A stretch of DNA of 7,211 nucleotides from Ghiorsea sp. Lineage in GTDB: Bacteria; Pseudomonadota; Zetaproteobacteria; Mariprofundales; Mariprofundaceae. Position 1 is the stretch's first letter, and the number at the start of each line of letters is the position of its first letter. The stretch covers positions 1-7,211 of the forward strand of contig JAUZQX010000054.1 of assembly GCA_030950765.1 (NCBI GenBank), in the 5' to 3' direction. A program made the position numbers and the translations under genes. Positions 1-6,764 of the stretch are shown here, piece by piece. The notes under the pieces are model-generated. The model had not been told where the DNA came from, ran no database searches, and worked only from the letters and a program-made list of their open reading frames with translations.

Positions 1-2621
1 TCTAAAAGTTTACAAGCTTGCGCACCATCAGCTGCCGTACGCACAACAAAACCCAATGTCTCTATAATTGGTGTAACCATTTGTCTGAAAAACTGTGAAT
101 CTTCCACAAACAATACAGATTTTTTGGCTTGGTCTGGTGTATCCGTAAACCAATTGGGGTCTGCGCTCTGCACCACTTCAAAAACATCAACGACTTCGGT
201 GGCAATGCCTTCAATCACCGTTGTACCTAATAAAAGAGGGGTATCTGAAGTTTGTTTGATTTCAAAGCCTACCTCTAAAATATCCACCACTTGGTCAACC
301 TGCAAACACATACGTTTACCGTTGTCAGCTAAAATGAGACAATACTCATCTTCACCTGTAGAAACAGCAGGAGCTTGTCCTAACATTTCCCCCCAACGAA
401 GCACCCGAATCACATCACCACGGTATTGCAATACCTCACCAGAAGCTGTTTTTTCAATACGCGATGCCTCAATATACTCCAAACGCTCAATTAAAGTCAT
501 TGGAATCACAAAACGCTGCTCACCTTGCATGAAAACCAAAGCATGCTGACGTTCTTCAGCAAGCTTATCATCATGTTCATTCATATAATCAATCGCTTCA
601 GTAGGCGCGCTTTCCAGTTGAATCATGGATGCCAAACCATTGCAGTCAAAAATTGGAATCACCGCACCATCACCCAAAATACTACATCCGCCATAAAAAT
701 TAAGGTGTTGAAAGTGAATACCTAAAGGTTTGACTACAATTTCTTCAGCACCAAGGATTTCGTCCACCAAAATACCATAGGTTCTGTCACCAATGTCAGC
801 CACAACAATAGAACCAGCCAAAGGTTTATCTTTGGAAAATCCCAGCCCTTCATTTAAGCGTAACACAGGTAATAATTTACCCCTTAAACGGTAAAAAGCC
901 TGCCCTGCAATCAAGCGCCAGTCATCTGAGTTTGCAGGGGCACTTAATAACTCTTGCACACTCATCTGAGGAATAGCAAAGCGTTTATCTTCACACACCA
1001 CAATCATGGCTGAAATGATGGCAAGTGTAAGTGGGATACGAATACGAAGTGAGGTGCCTTGACCCAGCTCACTATCAATATCTACGCTTCCGCCTACGCG
1101 TTCAATTTCAGTGCGCACCACATCCATACCCACACCACGCCCTGAAAAATTAGTCACCTTTTCAGCCGTAGATAACCCCGCATTAAAAATAAGTTGCAAT
1201 GCAGTCTTATCAGCCATGCTTTCAGCTTGCTCAGCATTGATTACACCCATACTAAGTGCCTTATCCTTAATACGTTGTGCATCAATGCCGCCACCATCAT
1301 CATGGATGGTAATGACAATAAACCCTGATTCTTGTACCGCTGAAAGTTTAAGTGTACCTGTCGCTTGTTTGTCTGCTGCCAACCTAACCTTGGGCGATTC
1401 AATGCCATGATCACAGCTATTGCGAATAATATGTGTGAGAGGGTCTTTGAGTGCATTGAGAATCGTTCTATCTAGCTCTGTATCCTCACCTTCCATCACC
1501 ACTTTTATTTTTTTATCCAGCTGCTTACCAATATCTCTAACAATACGTGGCACACTGCTCCAAATACTTTGAATGGGCTGCATCCGTGTACGTAATAATT
1601 GTTCTTGTAACTGCTCAGTGATTTGATCAACATCACGCCCAATACGAACAAACTCCATAGACCCAGAATCTTGAATCATCTGCACTAAACTGTTCCGCGT
1701 CAGCACCAGTTCACCAACTTGATTCATCAATTCATCCAACAGTTCAATATCTACACGAATGCTTTCATTGCTTGCTGAACGTTTTTGTTTTACAGGGCTT
1801 GCATCCGTCTTTTTCTCCGCCTGTTCAACAAGTTTGCTTTGCACTACAGGCACTGATGAAGTTGTATCGGCTTTACCCTGTGAAACAGTTGGCTCTACTT
1901 CATCACTCGTTTTGGCATCCAACTTTGGCGCTTTAAGAGGTTTGTTATCAGGTTCTTCTTGGCTTTGAACTTCAATATCATCACCCGATTCTACTCTCGC
2001 CCTAGCCATACCCAATATCTTCAGAGCATCCGCGGGGGTTAAGGCTTCAATGTTACGCAATCTTGCAAAACCTGCCTCAATCAAACTTGAAGCCGTGGTT
2101 AAATGATTCTCAAGCATGGCTGCAATGACATCATCTTCAAAACCTTCAAGCCATGCCAAAGGTTTAACCTGTGTCACTTGCTTTTCATGAAGTTCTGTCT
2201 CGTTACCCAACTCTTCTTGTTCTTCGCTATCCTGACCCATCACCTTCTTTTCACATGCTTGCAAACGCACAATCAGTTCATCATGGTCCAACACAGGCTC
2301 TTGCCCTGTTTCTTCCAAACCTGCCAATACATCTTTAATCGCATCCGCACATTCCAAAAGCAAAGATACAATATCTTCATCCACATGGTATTTGAGTTCA
2401 CGAATGCGGCTGAGTAAGTTTTCACCAGCATGTGCCACTTTTTCCAAACGCGTTAAGTTTAAAAAGCCACAACTGCCTTTCACCGTATGAATGGCGCGAA
2501 AAATCGAGTCCAAAAGCTCTGAATCATCAGGAGAAGCTTCCAAATCCATGAGCTGCTGCTCAATAGCATCTAAGCTTTCATTACTTTCGGTTAAAAATTC
2601 ACCTAAGAGTTCTTCATCCAT
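1..2621 (-). CDS. cheA: Hybrid chemotaxis histidine kinase CheA with tandem CheW-like domains and a C-terminal receiver (3' end outside window)
   Basis: The frame is open for 873 codons from ATG at 2621 to the window edge. An Hpt (P1) domain covers residues 1-105 with phospho-accepting His45 in AIHTVKG. Residues 105-285 form a variable linker instead of an obvious P2 domain, with a helix-hairpin-helix-like stretch at 155-208. The P3 dimerisation helices start near 287. The P4 ATPase has an N box (IIRNSCDHG, Asn401), G1 (DDGGG, 441-445) and G2 (GRGVGM, 494-499). A CheW-like P5 domain spans about 530-665 and a second CheW-like domain about 690-820. A receiver begins near 835 with acidic pair Glu840/Asp841; its phospho-Asp would lie beyond the window. 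The kinase should autophosphorylate in MCP/CheW arrays and phosphorylate the adjacent CheY. The start is supported by an AGGAG ribosome site 7 bases upstream and by alignment of the Hpt domain from residue 1. All key catalytic residues visible are intact. Confidence 0.96.
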   Translation of the reverse strand, partial: MDEELLGEFLTESNESLDAIEQQLMDLEASPDDSELLDSIFRAIHTVKGSCGFLNLTRLEKVAHAGENLLSRIRELKYHVDEDIVSLLLECADAIKDVLAGLEETGQEPVLDHDELIVRLQACEKKVMGQDSEEQEELGNETELHEKQVTQVKPLAWLEGFEDDVIAAMLENHLTTASSLIEAGFARLRNIEALTPADALKILGMARARVESGDDIEVQSQEEPDNKPLKAPKLDAKTSDEVEPTVSQGKADTTSSVPVVQSKLVEQAEKKTDASPVKQKRSASNESIRVDIELLDELMNQVGELVLTRNSLVQMIQDSGSMEFVRIGRDVDQITEQLQEQLLRTRMQPIQSIWSSVPRIVRDIGKQLDKKIKVVMEGEDTELDRTILNALKDPLTHIIRNSCDHGIESPKVRLAADKQATGTLKLSAVQESGFIVITIHDDGGGIDAQRIKDKALSMGVINAEQAESMADKTALQLIFNAGLSTAEKVTNFSGRGVGMDVVRTEIERVGGSVDIDSELGQGTSLRIRIPLTLAIISAMIVVCEDKRFAIPQMSVQELLSAPANSDDWRLIAGQAFYRLRGKLLPVLRLNEGLGFSKDKPLAGSIVVADIGDRTYGILVDEILGAEEIVVKPLGIHFQHLNFYGGCSILGDGAVIPIFDCNGLASMIQLESAPTEAIDYMNEHDDKLAEERQHALVFMQGEQRFVIPMTLIERLEYIEASRIEKTASGEVLQYRGDVIRVLRWGEMLGQAPAVSTGEDEYCLILADNGKRMCLQVDQVVDILEVGFEIKQTSDTPLLLGTTVIEGIATEVVDVFEVVQSADPNWFTDTPDQAKKSVLFVEDSQFFRQMVTPIIETLGFVVRTAADGAQACKLL

Positions 2622-2628
2622 TATCATT

Positions 2629-2633
2629 CTCCT
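2629..2633 (-). promoter_or_regulatory. Ribosome binding site of cheA
   Basis: On the minus strand AGGAG lies 7 bases before the ATG at 2621. It fixes the cheA start. The 42-base gap to the cheY stop holds no T-rich hairpin, so read-through from cheY into cheA is expected. Confidence 0.8.
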
Positions 2634-2663
2634 GCATTCGTGTACCCCAACATCAATAGCACC

Positions 2664-3038
2664 TTAAAAAAGCATGCCACCAACTGTTTCAATTAAAGCT
2701 TCGGGTTGAAAAGGTTTGACTAGCCATGCTGATATACCTGAGTTATGCCCAATGGCTTTTTTATCTTCGCCCGATTCAGTGGTCAGCATGACGATGGGGG
2801 TGTGTGCATAAGCTTCTGTCTCCCTAAGCTTCTGAATCATGGTTAAACCATCCATATTGGGCATATTTAGGTCGGTTAGAATCAAATCAAAGGGTACTTC
2901 GGCTTGGGTGGCTTTATCCAAACCTTCTTGCCCATCTTTGGCTTCTTCCACTACAAAATCGACGGATAATAATGTGCGTTTCACTGTAATTCTGACCATG
3001 GCTGAGTCTTCAACGATTAAAATTCTTGGTCCACTCAT
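2664..3038 (-). CDS. cheY: Single-domain chemotaxis response regulator CheY
   Basis: A 124-residue stand-alone receiver with no output domain, the usual CheY size. The acidic pair is Glu10/Asp11, the phospho-acceptor Asp56 (LILTDLNMPNMDG), the switch Thr86 (VMLTTES) and the conserved Lys108 (LVKPF). Trp105 occupies the position of the aromatic switch residue, which is Tyr106 in E. coli CheY. It should receive phosphate from CheA and act on the flagellar switch or another output. The ATG overlaps the TGA stop of the upstream channel gene as ATGA, and cheA follows 42 bases downstream, so the three genes form one transcription unit. The ribosome site sits inside the last codons of the upstream gene. 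Whether it drives flagella, pili or another output cannot be told from this window. Confidence 0.95.
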   Translation of the reverse strand: MSGPRILIVEDSAMVRITVKRTLLSVDFVVEEAKDGQEGLDKATQAEVPFDLILTDLNMPNMDGLTMIQKLRETEAYAHTPIVMLTTESGEDKKAIGHNSGISAWLVKPFQPEALIETVGGMLF

Positions 3039-6000
3039 AACTCACCTCTTAATACAATTCTTTCTTCTTCCATCACATAACGTTTGGCAACTTCTTCTTC
3101 CCAAACTGCTTTTTCTGTAGCTTCTGGCTGTGCTTCTGCCCACTCACTCAAACACGATTTCACGTTGTTCAAACGCTGACTTACACGGTCGATGTTTTGT
3201 AAATCTGTCAGCGCTTCCATTAATTTGGCTTCCACTTCGGGTGTGACACCCATGTCTAGAATATCCATGAGTTTCACCAACCCCTCTTCACTGCTCGTCG
3301 CTAATAACTCTACCGAGCCTTGCACTTGTTTTTCTAATACGCGCAACAAGCGTTTATCTACCTGCTTAGGCCATATTGATTCACTCATCACTTCTCCTTC
3401 AACCACCGCATCAATCACTGCAACTGATTGTGTTTCTTGGTTCTGTTCTTCAACCTTTTCTTTTTGAACTTCTTCTACTTGCTCAATCACAGCAACATCT
3501 TCACTCACCATCGCTGTCTGCGTTGTATCCACCGCATTTATTTTTTCATTTGCTTCTTTACATAAATCTTGTGTATCCATGTCTTCAACAGTATCTGTAT
3601 CTTCATTGTTCAACACACCACGGCGACAAAACAAAAAGGAAGCCGTTTGGTTGGGCACATCCATTTCCATCACAGGTGAACCCGCCAACAATTGCATATT
3701 ACCCACATGCCCTGAACGCAGCGGAAACACACCATCCAATGCATGAAATAAACTTTTGGCATCCGCATCTTGCTCATGCTTCAAATATGCCATTAACATC
3801 CAACCACGGCGCAATGCTTCACGGTAAACCGATTCCCAACTGGGCTGTTTACCCTCTTCAAGCAAGTGCATGGCTTGCACATCTTCCACCAACACCGCAT
3901 CACCAAGCATATTGTCCATAAAGTCATAAACATGTTTATCTTCAACAGCCTCCTCAGGGTATTGCGTCTTTCTAGCTTGTGTAAGCAATTGCCTTGCCAT
4001 AAACACATCATGAAAAGCATCGGGAGAACCCACACGTACATCCAAAAGTGGGTATGTCTGCCCTGCTTCAAGCAAACTTTCGATATTTTCTGCCATACGT
4101 GGCAACACCATTAGCTTGGGTGGCGTCCACCATTTTACTTGTTCTTTGCGCGCAGAAAGCATGGATGCCACTTCATGCAACCAAAGCTCCAACATCGAAT
4201 CTTCATTACCATCTTCACCACTTTCTGGGTAAAACATGATGACTTTACAGCCGCGGAGTTGTTTGCTTAATATCTCGGTATCCAGACCATCCCATGCGTG
4301 AATCGATGCATTCAACACACAACTGCCTGCTGTATTCTTCACCTTACCTTCCACATCACGCAAAGCGCGCATTTGTGCCGTTAATAATGTTTCGTTGCCT
4401 GTACTGAACACGTGACATGTTAACTTATGATGCCTGTCTGCCATTTCTTCAATCATGGCGGGTAAACCAGGGTGCCAACCCAAAAACATCATGGATAAAT
4501 CCCAAGTTTCTGGCCAAGTAAAGGTTTGCAATTGGTTTTCATGTGGCATCATGCCTAAATCAAAGCCTTGTTCTAAAATGCCCGACCACAAAATCCTATC
4601 GCGCCCCAAAGCAATGATACCTTCAAAGGATTCATCTTTTTTGAGTTTGACCAAATCACTAAATAAAATAAATGTTCCATCATGCCGCCTTGCAGCCAAC
4701 ACATTCAGCCCCAGACCAAAACAATTGGTTAACCAAGGTTCGAGTTGTAGTTGTTCATTTTCATGTTTTATTGCAGCACCCGCACTGCTAGCGACAATCT
4801 CAAACTGCCATGGCATGCTGTATAAACCTGTTTCCCCCGACACCACATCAAACATATGAATGCCAAGCTCTGGCATATGACTGCAATGATGCATTTGATA
4901 CAACATACGGGCACGAATCGAAGATGAGTCCACCACATGCATTGCCAATGAATGTTCATAAACTTGGGATAAACTCAACGGCAAGCGACTATCCGTAACC
5001 ACCAAACCATCGGTATCCAACTCACGTGCCAAATGATGAATATCCGCAATCTTGGCTGTATCTGGCTCATGTTGTTTCTGCATGAATACAATAAATTGGG
5101 TAATACCGGTGAGTTTAAAACGTTCAATCAAAGCGCGACTTCCCGTTTGCACCTCACGTACGCTTAACCAACTACCCACTTGTGCCGAACCATCCACCAC
5201 TTTATCATGAAAAATCCACACTGAAGGAAAAGAGTAACGCAACCTTGCCGCCAGTTGTCCGAGCTTGTGTAAAATGGGTATAGCCTGTTCATTGTACCCC
5301 ATAAACAATAAATGTTCTCGCGCTGAAAGCGGACTGTTGGCAAGCTCTTCCAACATATATTTCATCACATTTGAACCAAGGCTGACCACCAATGCAAAGA
5401 AAAACACGCCTGAAAGCACCAAAACAACTGTCAAACCCGTTAACCAAGGCGTAAATGCCACCGTGGGTGCAGCGCCAGGGTCTATCATCAAGCGAAATAC
5501 AAACAATAACACCTGAAATGGTGCATAATCCACTGCATTCACATCACCATCATCATTAATATCAATGTGTGGGTAAACATACCAAATAGCTATAAAACCA
5601 ATAATCATGAATGCCATAAACATAGCTGCCAACATGCTGCCTTCACGACGAATTTCAGGCCTAGCCACTACTTTTTTCACCGCAAGCCAAATATTACCCA
5701 AAGGATTGAGCATGATAAGAAAACGGGCAAGGCGAAGCAGTACCCAAGTGCTGCTTAATTCAGGAACAATGCCCATCAAAGCAATCGCGGCAAACATATC
5801 AGGAGCAATGAAAAACACTTCCCATTGCCGACGTTTACCCGAGGGTAAAACACGGTATAAAGAATAACAACGGTAACTTGTTTCAATCACCAGAATAAGC
5901 CCAATATACAAGCCTATACTCGGCATTGCCCAAGCAAGGGCTGCAAGCCCCACCATGACCAACGAAAACGGCAATGAAAACACCAAAGTATCAAAGGTTA

Positions 6001-6616
6001 AAAAGCGAAAAATACGCAACATCCGTAACATATACATGCCACGGAAAAGCCTTGCGATGCGCAAATAAATACCTTGCTCCAACAGACCTGCTGGCATCAA
6101 TAATCCAACATACATACTAATGGTCGCCAAACCGTCAAAAAACAAAAAGATGAGTTCAGTGCGGTTGCGGTAACCGCTTTCCTTTTGCAACCAAAACCTA
6201 AGCACCCACTCAATGGTAAAAAACACTGCCAAAGGCAACATCACAAACCAATAACGCTCAAATATACATAAACCCAGTGCAACCATGACCACCATGGCAT
6301 ATCTAGGATGTGAAAATACACGCTCACCCAACAACAACCATTCACGCTTGGAGTGTGAACCTGACAAATGGTTCATTACTCTAGCAAACCATGAGGATTT
6401 ACGTTGACTTAAACCAATACTTTCTTCATCACCTTCAATAACGTCTTGTGTTTTATGCTCAGCCTGAACGTCCACACTATCTTCAGGCAAAACATCATGA
6501 CTTGCCCCTGTAACATCCACTACCGCTGATTCCGTTGTTTGCGTTAAAACATTCGCAGTTGAAACATCTTCAGCACAACCATGCTTAAGGTTTGGTTTCA
6601 ATATTTTCTCAGCCAT
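3035..6616 (-). CDS. CASTOR/POLLUX-like ion channel with two S1-S4-like units, tandem RCK-like domains and a CheZ-like C-terminal tail
   Basis: Residues are numbered from ATG at 6616 (1193 aa). Residues 1-100 are an acidic, Ser/Thr-rich, probably disordered cytoplasmic region. About ten membrane segments follow. Unit 1 (about 103-205) has Glu136, Asp161 and an S4 with Arg186, 189, 192, 198, 201, 204. Unit 2 (about 210-315) has Glu245, Asp273 and a weak S4 (Arg295, Arg298). S5 is about 328-349, an EF-hand-like loop is 352-363, the pore helix with DPG is 365-381, and S6 is about 391-413. RCK-like domain 1 starts near 430 (LLFMGYNEQAIPILHKLG) and domain 2 near 706 (MMFLGWHPGLPAMIEEMA). This pore-RCK-RCK pattern resembles CASTOR/POLLUX-type channels, not GYG potassium channels. 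A Glu-rich linker (about 1000-1075) leads to a helical hairpin (1080-1160) with Asp1143-x-x-x-Gln1147, the CheZ phosphatase pattern. The frame opens 15 codons earlier at GTG 6661, but ATG 6616 has an AAGGA site 7 bases upstream. Channel call strong; phosphatase call moderate; ion and ligand unknown. Confidence 0.85.
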   Translation of the reverse strand: MAEKILKPNLKHGCAEDVSTANVLTQTTESAVVDVTGASHDVLPEDSVDVQAEHKTQDVIEGDEESIGLSQRKSSWFARVMNHLSGSHSKREWLLLGERVFSHPRYAMVVMVALGLCIFERYWFVMLPLAVFFTIEWVLRFWLQKESGYRNRTELIFLFFDGLATISMYVGLLMPAGLLEQGIYLRIARLFRGMYMLRMLRIFRFLTFDTLVFSLPFSLVMVGLAALAWAMPSIGLYIGLILVIETSYRCYSLYRVLPSGKRRQWEVFFIAPDMFAAIALMGIVPELSSTWVLLRLARFLIMLNPLGNIWLAVKKVVARPEIRREGSMLAAMFMAFMIIGFIAIWYVYPHIDINDDGDVNAVDYAPFQVLLFVFRLMIDPGAAPTVAFTPWLTGLTVVLVLSGVFFFALVVSLGSNVMKYMLEELANSPLSAREHLLFMGYNEQAIPILHKLGQLAARLRYSFPSVWIFHDKVVDGSAQVGSWLSVREVQTGSRALIERFKLTGITQFIVFMQKQHEPDTAKIADIHHLARELDTDGLVVTDSRLPLSLSQVYEHSLAMHVVDSSSIRARMLYQMHHCSHMPELGIHMFDVVSGETGLYSMPWQFEIVASSAGAAIKHENEQLQLEPWLTNCFGLGLNVLAARRHDGTFILFSDLVKLKKDESFEGIIALGRDRILWSGILEQGFDLGMMPHENQLQTFTWPETWDLSMMFLGWHPGLPAMIEEMADRHHKLTCHVFSTGNETLLTAQMRALRDVEGKVKNTAGSCVLNASIHAWDGLDTEILSKQLRGCKVIMFYPESGEDGNEDSMLELWLHEVASMLSARKEQVKWWTPPKLMVLPRMAENIESLLEAGQTYPLLDVRVGSPDAFHDVFMARQLLTQARKTQYPEEAVEDKHVYDFMDNMLGDAVLVEDVQAMHLLEEGKQPSWESVYREALRRGWMLMAYLKHEQDADAKSLFHALDGVFPLRSGHVGNMQLLAGSPVMEMDVPNQTASFLFCRRGVLNNEDTDTVEDMDTQDLCKEANEKINAVDTTQTAMVSEDVAVIEQVEEVQKEKVEEQNQETQSVAVIDAVVEGEVMSESIWPKQVDKRLLRVLEKQVQGSVELLATSSEEGLVKLMDILDMGVTPEVEAKLMEALTDLQNIDRVSQRLNNVKSCLSEWAEAQPEATEKAVWEEEVAKRYVMEEERIVLRGEL
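3038..3379 (-). other. CheZ-like helical hairpin at the C-terminus of the channel protein
   Basis: This encodes the last 114 residues. Two long helices are separated by a short turn (GVTPE). The second contains LTDLQNIDRVSQRLNNV, in which Asp and Gln are spaced as in the catalytic DxxxQ helix of CheZ (Asp143 and Gln147 of E. coli CheZ); their codons are at 3188-3190 and 3176-3178. A charged terminal segment (RYVMEEERIVLRGEL) follows and could be a CheY-docking peptide. The assignment rests on motif, helix layout and the adjoining cheY, not on overall identity. Confidence 0.55.
3045..3049 (-). promoter_or_regulatory. Ribosome binding site of cheY, inside the upstream coding sequence
   Basis: AGAGG on the minus strand, 6 bases before the cheY ATG, is embedded in the final codons of the channel gene. 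With the ATGA stop/start overlap this suggests translational coupling of the two products. Confidence 0.75.
5528..5563 (-). other. EF-hand/dockerin-like calcium-binding loop in the pore turret
   Basis: The 12 codons give DINDDGDVNAVD. This matches the EF-hand loop pattern: acidic or Asn ligands at positions 1, 3, 5 and 9, Gly at 6, hydrophobic at 8 and an acidic residue at 12. It lies between S5 and the pore helix, on the periplasmic side if the N-terminus is cytoplasmic. Calcium binding is inferred. Confidence 0.65.
6005..6061 (-). other. S4-like voltage-sensor helix of the first four-helix unit
   Basis: This encodes RIARLFRGMYMLRMLRIFR, with arginine at every third position except one central tyrosine: six arginines in 19 residues within a hydrophobic helix. 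It is the hallmark pattern of voltage-sensor S4 segments. A Glu in S2 and an Asp in S3 at typical spacing precede it. Confidence 0.75.
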
Positions 6617-6623
6617 CTGATGT

Positions 6624-6628
6624 TCCTT
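6624..6628 (-). promoter_or_regulatory. Ribosome binding site that sets the channel gene start
   Basis: AAGGA on the minus strand lies 7 bases before ATG 6616. The upstream in-frame candidates, GTG 6661 and ATG 6640, have no comparable site, and both lie in or at the inverted repeat at 6638-6671. ATG 6616 is therefore the preferred start. Confidence 0.8.
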
Positions 6629-6637
6629 ACGACTTGC

Positions 6638-6671
6638 CATCGATACAGTGGGTTTCACCACTGTATCGATG
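6638..6671. repeat. Perfect 14-bp inverted repeat with 6-base spacer, just before the channel gene
   Basis: Arms catcgatacagtgg (6638-6651) and ccactgtatcgatg (6658-6671) are exact reverse complements around the spacer gtttca. In the minus-strand transcript this would form a strong hairpin ending 9 bases before the AAGGA ribosome site. No T-run follows on either strand, so it is not a standard intrinsic terminator. It could be an operator for a dimeric regulator, an mRNA-processing or stability hairpin, or a translation-control element. Confidence 0.85.
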
Positions 6672-6717
6672 CGTGTTACAGACTGCGGTGTCTTGTGAAC
6701 ATCGCGAGGTAGTAACT

Positions 6718-6764
6718 CCAGCTTGTCGTCTGCGCAACACCTGTCTAACGGTTGCGCAAGCTGG
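6718..6764. repeat. Interrupted inverted repeat spanning the MCP stop codon
   Basis: An outer 7-bp stem pairs ccagctt (6718-6724) with aagctgg (6758-6764). An inner 7-bp stem pairs gcgcaac (6732-6738) with gttgcgc (6751-6757). A 7-base bulge lies on one side, and the loop holds the MCP TAG. No T-tract follows on the minus strand, so an ordinary terminator is unlikely. It may act as an intercistronic stability or attenuation structure. Confidence 0.6.

Noticed and set aside
124..549. 141-codon plus-strand open frame
   Set aside because: It is antisense to the second CheW-like domain of CheA, whose frame is conserved and continuous. No motif is seen.
3376..3921. 181-codon plus-strand open frame
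   Set aside because: It lies wholly antisense to the channel gene, shows low-complexity His/Pro/Leu-rich composition and no recognisable domain, and is a typical shadow frame.
5300..5650. Classical voltage-gated potassium channel
   Set aside because: There is no TVGYG-like filter. The DPG pore and tandem RCK-like domains fit CASTOR/POLLUX-type channels better.
6617..6661. GTG start at 6661 giving a 15-residue longer channel protein (also ATG at 6640)
   Set aside because: Neither has a ribosome site, and both lie in the inverted repeat. ATG 6616 has AAGGA at 7-base spacing.
6638..6671. Intrinsic transcription terminator
   Set aside because: The stem is strong but no T-tract follows on either strand, and the downstream genes look like part of the same run.
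6617..6744. Sigma-70-type promoter in the MCP-channel gap
   Set aside because: The best -35/-10 pairs have poor -10 matches or wrong spacing (for example TTCACA and TGTAAC only 13 bases apart), so no promoter is called.
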